Shown here: piece by piece, positions 1 through 5,333 of the stretch
Layout: the number at the start of each line of letters is the position of its first letter
Position numbering within the stretch: position 1 is the stretch's first letter
NCBI GenBank assembly: GCA_043818555.1
Contig: JBDRFP010000034.1
Location: 1 to 19,515 of the forward strand
Direction of reading: 5' to 3'
From: JAUYIW01 sp043818555
GTDB taxonomy: Bacteria > Patescibacteriota > Patescibacteriia > UBA9934
DNA: 19,515 nt
Position numbers and translations under genes: made by a program
Notes under the pieces: generated by a model
The model's database searches: none
Told to the model about the DNA's origin: nothing
Seen by the model: the letters and a program-made list of their open reading frames with translations, nothing else

Positions 1-552
1 GTTCTGAGATTCCCTTGACCGATTCTCGGAGAGGGATCTTTTCTTCTTCAATCACCATTCCCACATTGGACATCGTCAGCTCCGGGAGAAGGTTCTTCGT
101 CTGAAAGCCGGATAATATCCAAGTCTCGTGGCGTGTAAGTCAGGTCGATTTCAAGCGCGCGCATAAGCAGGGATCGGGCCGCTCCGCCTTCATAGCCGTA
201 TCCTGCCGGCAATCTTTCATTGCTAAAATGGCTATTAACCGGAATCCGGTACGCCTTTTCATATTAAGGATCGCGATTTTCACCTGCCAGATTAAGCTCT
301 CCAACATATGTAATTATTTCCGGATCGATTCCGTATTTCTGAAGCGCGTCCGCAAGCTCCTTATCGGATATTGCGGACTCTCTTTGGTCAAGATTGCGTT
401 TGGTTTCTTCTCGCTCATCACAAGTTTGCGCAATCGTTTCAGGGTGAGTGCGTTTCCAGATATTAGCAAGCTGGTCTGAAAAACTCATCATTTCAGACCC
501 GTATTCCAGAGATATAAATTCGGTCGAGTGTTTTCTCATAAAAGATTGTCAT
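1..552 (-). pseudogene. Decayed nucleotidyltransferase-like gene, runs off the window start
   Basis: Three minus-strand reading-frame pieces fit together as one broken protein. An ATG at 552-550 sits 9 bases after a good AGGAGG (562-567) and begins MTIFYEK, then hits a stop after 19 codons. Removing one A from an AAAA run (about 537-534) would join it to the long frame that reads HSTEFISLEYGSEM and continues to a TAA at 266-264. The same frame resumes directly after the TAA (YEKAYRIPV) through GYGYEGGAARSLL and TPRDLDIIRL to a stop at 50-48. A third frame, open from 139 to the window edge, continues plausibly with SNVGMVIEEEKIPL. The GGAxR...RDLDI pattern resembles the head of class-II poly(A) polymerase/CCA-adding nucleotidyltransferases; this is a motif resemblance only. 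Two apparent frameshifts plus a nonsense codon suggest decay rather than one sequencing error. It follows the glycosyltransferase gene by 3 bases, so the two were probably co-transcribed. Confidence 0.6.
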
Positions 553-555
553 TGC

Positions 556-1215
556 TTAAAACCTCCTTACCAATCTTGCGGCGCGGACGACTAACATAGC
601 CCACAAAACTTGAAAGGTCATTTTAATATATTGCGCGATTGCTAGTGGCCAGCCCACTTTTTCAAACTTCTTCTTCATTGTAAGTCCTGGCAAGAATACC
701 GATCCATAACGCAAGCGATGCGATCTGCAGTAAAAGTTCAAGGCAGCTTCAACCATAAATCCCCGGAGGAACCACTCAGGAATGCCCACAAATACCTCGC
801 GCTTCATTGCGCGCTCTCCTGAGATGAGCGGCATCTTGCGCGATATTGGATTGAGCGCTCCTTTGTCTCGTTCGCCAACATTCATTGCGCGCGACCCACT
901 TAAGACCGGCATCAGCAACTGCTCAATGTGTCCGATTTTAAATCCTCGAAGATCAGCATCGACAAATAAAATCACTGGCGCAGACGATCGGTTAACTGCG
1001 TAAATCATCGATTGACCCTTGCCTTTCGATTCAGGATAGTCCAAAATTTGCGCCCCGGCGGCTCGAGCAAGGTCGGCAGTTTTGTCAGTTGACGCTCCAG
1101 TAACCACCACAACATCATCGACCAATGGCGACTGTCGCAGGGTTTTTACCACGCCCGATATGGTCTCCTGCTCGTTCAGGGCAGGCACGATGGCAACTGT
1201 TTTTGGCCTGTTCAT
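556..1215 (-). CDS. Family 2 glycosyltransferase (GT-A fold)
   Basis: A 219-residue protein that probably transfers a sugar from a nucleotide-sugar donor. The N-terminus (VAIVPALNEQETISGVV, residues 7-23) is the typical start of a GT2 nucleotide-binding fold. VDADLRG (85-91) holds the DxD metal/donor site (D86, D88). LISGERAMKREVF, about residues 130-142, matches the acceptor-side region of this superfamily. The general form resembles glucosyl-3-phosphoglycerate synthase-type or dolichyl-phosphate-sugar synthase-type enzymes, but the acceptor cannot be read from the sequence. The C-terminus (about 190-215) is hydrophobic and basic, which suggests membrane association. A good promoter lies only 9-37 bases upstream of the ATG, so the transcript may be almost leaderless. 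The decayed nucleotidyltransferase-like gene follows by 3 bases. Confidence 0.85.
   Translation of the reverse strand: MNRPKTVAIVPALNEQETISGVVKTLRQSPLVDDVVVVTGASTDKTADLARAAGAQILDYPESKGKGQSMIYAVNRSSAPVILFVDADLRGFKIGHIEQLLMPVLSGSRAMNVGERDKGALNPISRKMPLISGERAMKREVFVGIPEWFLRGFMVEAALNFYCRSHRLRYGSVFLPGLTMKKKFEKVGWPLAIAQYIKMTFQVLWAMLVVRAARLVRRF
562..567 (-). promoter_or_regulatory. Shine-Dalgarno site AGGAGG of the decayed downstream gene
   Basis: Perfect AGGAGG on the minus strand, 9 bases upstream of the ATG at 552-550, lying inside the last codons of the glycosyltransferase gene. It is one of the few clear Shine-Dalgarno sites in the window. It favours 552 as the original start over the ATG at 539, which would be about 22 bases away. 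Confidence 0.65.
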
Positions 1216-1223
1216 ATGTGTAC

Positions 1224-1252
1224 AGAATACCCCCTTTCGCCTTTCTCGACAA
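1224..1252 (-). promoter_or_regulatory. Promoter of the glycosyltransferase gene
   Basis: On the minus strand, TTGTCG (1252-1247) and TATTCT (1229-1224) are separated by exactly 17 bases, a good sigma-70-type match. The predicted transcription start is around 1217, only about 2 bases before the ATG at 1215. No Shine-Dalgarno site fits, which is consistent with leaderless translation. Confidence 0.5.
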
Positions 1253-1279
1253 TTTGATAAGATTGACAGGTCATTTATT

Positions 1280-1312
1280 TAGGATTTCGAATTTAGAATT
1301 TAGGATTTTATA
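1280..1312. repeat. AATTTAGAATTTAGG short repeat, copy 1
   Basis: AT-rich array built from ATTTAGGATTTCG and GAATTTAGAATTTAGG units immediately before the glutamate dehydrogenase start. A similar array lies at 2508-2537 before the rhodanese gene. It occupies the place where a Shine-Dalgarno site would be expected; none is present. Confidence 0.5.
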
Positions 1313-1317
1313 AAAAT

Positions 1318-2523
1318 ATGTCCACACACAAAAACGCACTAAACCAAATACTCAGAGCTGCCGAATTAGCAGATATCCCACAGGGCGTAATCGATATCCT
1401 CGTGGAGCCGATGCGCGAGGTAAGGGTTGCGATTCCTGTAAAGATGGACTCTGGCGAGCAGAAGATTTTTGAGGGTTATCGTGTGCAACACAACAACTGG
1501 CGCGGGCCGTACAAGGGCGGAATCCGCTATCATCAGGATGTTGATATTGACGAAGTGAAGGCGCTTGCGACTTGGATGACATTTAAGACCGCAGTGGCAG
1601 GGATTCCGATGGGAGGAGGAAAGGGCGGTATAACTGTGAATCCCAAGGAACTAAGCGTTGGCGAGCTGGAGCGACTTACGCGCGGCTGGACGCGCGCAAT
1701 GCAGGGTGTAATTGGACCGGAGATCGATGTGCCGGCTCCGGATGTGAATACTACTCCGCGTGAAATGGCCTGGATTGCTGATGAGTTTGGCCATCCGGCA
1801 GTGGTGACAGGGAAGCCAATCGAGGCTGGCGGTAGCGAGGGGAGAGGGGAGGCAACTGCAACAGGCGGTTACTATGTGTTCGATGCGCTTCGCAGCAAGC
1901 TACTGGTCGACAAGGAACTTGGCACAGTTGCTATCCAGGGCTTTGGGAATGCCGGCAGAATTCTTGCGCGTATATGCGCCCGTCATCAGATGAAGGTGAT
2001 TGCAGTTTCTGATTCGCGAGGGGGAGTTTTCAATCCTGAGGGGCTCAACATAGCGGCCTTGGAAGATCATAAAGATAAAACTCGGTCAGTTGTTGATTTT
2101 GAAGGAGCTGAGAATATCACCAATGAAGATCTGCTTGAGCTTGAGTGTGGCTTGCTGGTACCTGCCGCGCTCGAAAACGTCATCACGATCGAAAATGCAG
2201 CCCGCATCAACGCCAAGGTTGTGTTAGAGCTCGCGAATGGTCCAACTACACCGGAAGCGGACGACATTTTGTTTGAAAAAGGAATCCAGGTTGTGCCAGA
2301 TGTTCTTGCAAACTCAGGCGGAGTGACTGTGAGTTATTTTGAGTGGGATCAGAATATGAAGGGCGAGCACTGGAGCGAAGAGGATGTTGATGATAAACTT
2401 AAGATAGCAATGCAAAGCGCTGCAGAAGAAGTTTGGGAGCGCAAGGAGAAGTATAATACCGACTTGCGCCGCGGTGCGTTTATTCTGGCGCTTGAGCGGT
2501 TGGCGCAAGAATTTAGAAGTTAG
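1318..2523 (+). CDS. gdhA: Glu/Leu/Phe/Val family dehydrogenase, probably glutamate dehydrogenase
   Basis: A 401-residue cytosolic enzyme interconverting glutamate with 2-oxoglutarate and ammonia, linking carbon and nitrogen metabolism. Family residues are present in order: K66 in GPYKGGIR (substrate carboxylate), K90 in TFKTAVAG, K102 in the MGGGKGG catalytic loop, and D142 in VPAPDVNT. The C-terminal Rossmann domain has GFGNAG at 208-213. Length is slightly below the usual 410-450 residues because the N-terminal arm is short. The ATG at 1318 is the natural start, since the family's N-terminal helix (NALNQILRAAELADI) begins a few residues later. No Shine-Dalgarno site is visible; the upstream sequence is an AATTTAG repeat. 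NAD versus NADP use cannot be settled. The rhodanese-like gene follows by 17 bases on the same strand. Confidence 0.93.
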   Translation: MSTHKNALNQILRAAELADIPQGVIDILVEPMREVRVAIPVKMDSGEQKIFEGYRVQHNNWRGPYKGGIRYHQDVDIDEVKALATWMTFKTAVAGIPMGGGKGGITVNPKELSVGELERLTRGWTRAMQGVIGPEIDVPAPDVNTTPREMAWIADEFGHPAVVTGKPIEAGGSEGRGEATATGGYYVFDALRSKLLVDKELGTVAIQGFGNAGRILARICARHQMKVIAVSDSRGGVFNPEGLNIAALEDHKDKTRSVVDFEGAENITNEDLLELECGLLVPAALENVITIENAARINAKVVLELANGPTTPEADDILFEKGIQVVPDVLANSGGVTVSYFEWDQNMKGEHWSEEDVDDKLKIAMQSAAEEVWERKEKYNTDLRRGAFILALERLAQEFRS

Positions 2524-2537
2524 AATTTAGTTGCTAG
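2508..2537. repeat. AATTTAGAAGTTAG short repeat, copy 2
   Basis: GAATTTAGAAGTTAGAATTTAG followed by a variant TTGCTAGAAT unit, overlapping the last codons and stop of the dehydrogenase and filling the gap to the rhodanese gene. It is related in sequence to the array at 1280-1312, so the dehydrogenase gene is flanked by two copies. Confidence 0.45.
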
Positions 2538-2540
2538 AAT

Positions 2541-2876
2541 ATGAAAAACATAACACCCGCAGATTTAAAAAAGGCATTAGACGCAGGTACGCCGATAGAT
2601 CTGGTTGACCTTCAAGATCAGGACCTGTATAGGCACTCGCACATTCCAGGCGCAATCAATATTCCGTTTGACCAGTTCGAGCAGTACTATCCGGGCACGC
2701 TCAAAGATAGGGAAGCGATGATTGTTTTGCATGGTGAGTTTGATGAGCTGGGGAAGGGCGCTAAGGCGGCTGAAGCGCTCGAGGCGGCTGGGTATATCAA
2801 TGTGAGTCGGATCGTTGGGGGTTTGCGCGGTTGGCAGGAAGCGGGGTTTCCGACCGAAGGGGGATGGGAATCATAA
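2541..2876 (+). CDS. Rhodanese-fold protein lacking the catalytic cysteine
   Basis: A 111-residue single rhodanese domain. Family landmarks are clear: ITPADLKKALDAG at the start, VDLQDQDLYRHSHIPGAINIP (the D-x-x-x-x-x-x-GHIPGA region), and VGGLRGWQEAGFP at the end. The active-site loop, normally VxYCxxGxRS with a catalytic Cys, reads IVLHGEFDELGKGAKAAEAL here, and the whole protein contains no cysteine. A sulfurtransferase reaction through a Cys persulfide is therefore not expected, and a binding or regulatory role is more likely. The gene follows gdhA by 17 bases and probably shares its transcript. No membrane segment or signal peptide is seen. Confidence 0.85.
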   Translation: MKNITPADLKKALDAGTPIDLVDLQDQDLYRHSHIPGAINIPFDQFEQYYPGTLKDREAMIVLHGEFDELGKGAKAAEALEAAGYINVSRIVGGLRGWQEAGFPTEGGWES

Positions 2877-2942
2877 AGAGGTTATTGCGACAAGCGAAGA
2901 GGTTAAAAAGAGGTTACCCCGCCTGCGGTGGGGAGGAGGTTA
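2877..2942 (+). repeat. Four direct copies of a GAGGTTA motif after the rhodanese gene
   Basis: GAGGTTA occurs four times in about 65 bases of gene-free DNA (near 2879, 2900, 2912 and 2936). A short hairpin, CCCCGCC-TGC-GGTGGGG, lies between the third and fourth copies. The function is unknown. Confidence 0.45.
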
Positions 2943-2952
2943 AGGGAAAAAC

Positions 2953-2983
2953 AAAAACCAGGCCCGTGCGAGCCCGGTTTTTT
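2953..2983. terminator. Bidirectional intrinsic terminator
   Basis: AAAAACCAGGC (2953-2963) pairs with GCCCGGTTTTT (2972-2982) with one mismatch around an 8-base loop. A T run follows on the plus strand and an A run precedes it, so it can end transcription of the rhodanese gene and of the convergent minus-strand gene at 3000-5168. Confidence 0.75.
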
Positions 2984-2999
2984 AATTTAGTCGATCTTG

Positions 3000-5168
3000 C
3001 TATGCGTCCAAGTCGTCGTTGATATTTGATACTGACGCCCGTTCTGCTTCAATATTGTAGCTACTGGCGTTGTAGATGCCATCCCCAAAGCTGTAGTTTC
3101 GGTAGAATGCGTCTGAAATATCATCGATCTGCTGGTTCCAGGCTGTGCCGTATAAGTCCTGCGCAACGCTCTCGCTCGCGATTGCACGAAGCACTCCGCC
3201 TGCGCTCACGGCATACACCGTGTGCATAGTCTGGAATTTAACCATCTTGGTTCCTGGGTGGTATGTGATGTTTCGGCCGAGCGAGATCGATGCCATAAAC
3301 TCGTCAGTCACAATGATCACACCATCAAAGTTGTCATACCAGGTGAAGTATACCTTCTCGTTAGGGAATGCGTGGCGTTTTCCATCGTCGCCATAGTAAT
3401 ACACTGCGCGGCATGGGTCGTTAACCTCGTTTCCGGCCTCGCACTGCATTTTGATAAGGTTACCGGTGTCGGTAGTGCCAACGGCCGGTACTGTCGGCGT
3501 AGCAGGGTAGCACTGCGCGTAGGTGTGAGCGCTTGCGTCGCCGTCGCACGAATCACTGCCGTTTGACACAGAGCCGGATGGGCATACAGTTCCCGTAACC
3601 ACGGTTGGGTGGCTTCCATTTCCGTATCCATCGCCGTCGGTGTCAGGGTAACAGGTTATGCTTGTGTAGCTGACCGACACGAGTGTTGTGGTTCCGTTGT
3701 TCACATTGTTCGCTTCGTCAGTACAGCGCGCGTACACAAGGTGTGTGCCGTCTGTAAGGAATGTATAACTCATCTGGAAGTTGCCATCTCCCACATCCAC
3801 CATGTCGCCTTTGTAGATCGAGTCAACATAAAGGTCGCATTCCGCAACTCCGTAGTCGTCTTCAGGAGCGGCCACAAATGTAACCGCAGTGCCAACAGTT
3901 GCGCTCGTTGGGGTAACCGCAGGAATCACAGGGTCGGTAATGTCGATTGTGAAATAAAGATCAGCAATATCGCTCTCGTTATCGGCCTGGTCAACCGCGT
4001 AGATGTATGCGCCATGCAACCCTTCACTCAAAGTCCAGGTGATTGGGTATGAAGTGCCCGAAACTGAATTCCAGATGTCCTCGTCGATTTTGATCATGTA
4101 ATGATCAATCTCGCTTTCGTCATCGGTTGCGGCATCCCAGCTTAAAGTTGGCGATGTTTGGTTGGTTGGACTGCCTTCATCGATTGTTAAGTTCACGGGC
4201 GCGTCCGGCGCGTATGCGTCGTATGAATAGATAATTGCGTCAAATCCGGAATCGCGGCCAACAACCATTCGGCTATTGAGTGATGTCCAGGAAAGGCCTC
4301 GAAGGTCGTCGCCGGTGAATGCTGTTTTGGTCCAGGTGCTGCCGCCATCTTCGGAAATGAATAAAATATCATCGCCGACAAATCCCAGAATCGAACTTGT
4401 AAGGGCCTCGAACGAGTAGATGTCCTCTGTTCCAAGACCTGTTACGCTTACCGCGTTCCAGTTGGCTCCACCGTCTGTGGTTTTAATAATCGTACCGCTT
4501 TCTCCGACAATGTATCCGACTAAGGCCGAAATGAAGTTTACATCCTGAAGTGATTTTGATGTGCTGCCGCTGTACGGGCTCCAGCTGATTCCGCCGTTGG
4601 TGGTTTTAATAATCCTTCCTGAATCTCCCACGGCCCATGCGGTGCCTGAGGAAACTACATACACGCCAAGAAGATTGTATGAAGTTCCGCTTGTCCTGGC
4701 CGTCCATGTCACTCCGCCGTCCGATGTTGTCAATACCGTACCGCTTTCTCCAACAGCCATTCCAAATGATGTTGTGAGCATGTCAACATCGAAAAGCGTG
4801 TATGTTGTTCCGCTTGCGCGCGCAGTCCATGTCGCTCCTTCGTCAGCGGATGTAATAATGGTACCGCCTGCTCCAACCGCGACAACACTGGCTATTGATT
4901 CCGAGTCAACTCCATAGAGCATGCTTGGAACGCCGGACGCGCCTGCCGTCCAGGTTTTTCCTGAATTGGAAGTGTAGTACGCCTGGCCTGCCCAGCCGAC
5001 TGCCACGGCTTTGCTTGAGGTTAGGTGCACAACATCGTAAAAGTTACCGGTCGCAGCGCCCGTGTCCTGGAGAACCCAGCCAGCGGCCTGAACCGATGAA
5101 ACAAATGTGGCAAGCGCGAGCATGAATGCAATCGCGGCAACGCCAAATATCCGCATCGTGTAAGTCAT
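3000..5168 (-). CDS. Secreted YCF48/BNR-repeat and Ig-like surface protein
   Basis: A 722-residue exported protein. Residues 1-28 form a signal peptide (MRIFGVAAIAFMLALA..., with SVQA just before the mature AGW). Residues 30-285 hold six repeats of about 40 residues with the signature GGxTWT preceded by a hydrophobic AVGxxGTIxxT strand, typical of YCF48/sortilin-like beta-propellers. Residues about 320-410 and 412-500 look like Ig/fibronectin-type domains (TLSWDAATDDESEIDHY; TSATVGTAVTFVAAPEDDYG). A calcium-binding DTDGDGYGN segment is at 509-517. Residues 566-722 (NDPCRAVYYYGDDGKRHAFP..., NQQIDDISDAFY) form a module I recognise from surface proteins of Patescibacteria. No C-terminal membrane anchor or LPxTG is seen. 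MRIFG at residue 5 is an alternative start. The protein probably acts at the cell envelope; its partner is unknown. Confidence 0.85.
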   Translation of the reverse strand: MTYTMRIFGVAAIAFMLALATFVSSVQAAGWVLQDTGAATGNFYDVVHLTSSKAVAVGWAGQAYYTSNSGKTWTAGASGVPSMLYGVDSESIASVVAVGAGGTIITSADEGATWTARASGTTYTLFDVDMLTTSFGMAVGESGTVLTTSDGGVTWTARTSGTSYNLLGVYVVSSGTAWAVGDSGRIIKTTNGGISWSPYSGSTSKSLQDVNFISALVGYIVGESGTIIKTTDGGANWNAVSVTGLGTEDIYSFEALTSSILGFVGDDILFISEDGGSTWTKTAFTGDDLRGLSWTSLNSRMVVGRDSGFDAIIYSYDAYAPDAPVNLTIDEGSPTNQTSPTLSWDAATDDESEIDHYMIKIDEDIWNSVSGTSYPITWTLSEGLHGAYIYAVDQADNESDIADLYFTIDITDPVIPAVTPTSATVGTAVTFVAAPEDDYGVAECDLYVDSIYKGDMVDVGDGNFQMSYTFLTDGTHLVYARCTDEANNVNNGTTTLVSVSYTSITCYPDTDGDGYGNGSHPTVVTGTVCPSGSVSNGSDSCDGDASAHTYAQCYPATPTVPAVGTTDTGNLIKMQCEAGNEVNDPCRAVYYYGDDGKRHAFPNEKVYFTWYDNFDGVIIVTDEFMASISLGRNITYHPGTKMVKFQTMHTVYAVSAGGVLRAIASESVAQDLYGTAWNQQIDDISDAFYRNYSFGDGIYNASSYNIEAERASVSNINDDLDA

Positions 5169-5187
5169 ATTGTTTTATTAGCGATTT

Positions 5188-5308
5188 AATGACCAATTCA
5201 CAAGTACCCAATGACCAATGAATATCCAGTGACCAATTGCCAATTAACTATTAGGCATTGATTGATTGGTCATTCATTGGGAGTTGGAACTTGGAAATTG
5301 TGAATTGT
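5188..5308. repeat. AATGACCAAT hairpin element, copy A
   Basis: The gap between the minus-strand surface protein and leuS is mostly a long imperfect palindrome. The left arm starts AATGACCAATTCACAAGTAC and the right arm ends with its near-complement GGAAATTGTGAATT. Internal repeats of CCAATGACCAATGAA and TTGGTCATTCATTGG make the rest. Copies B (8296-8470) and C (9701-9813) belong to the same family. No open reading frame is contained. Confidence 0.75.
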
Positions 5309-5333
5309 AGACAGTATAGCACCTATTGCCATA

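Noticed and set aside
1263..1268. Perfect TTGACA upstream of gdhA as a promoter
   Set aside because: No -10 box lies at 16-19 bases; the sequence downstream is the AATTTAG repeat, so the -35 may be chance.
3222..4917. Plus-strand ORFs of up to 147 codons opposite the surface protein
   Set aside because: They are mirror frames of a long, domain-rich gene on the minus strand and have no coding features.
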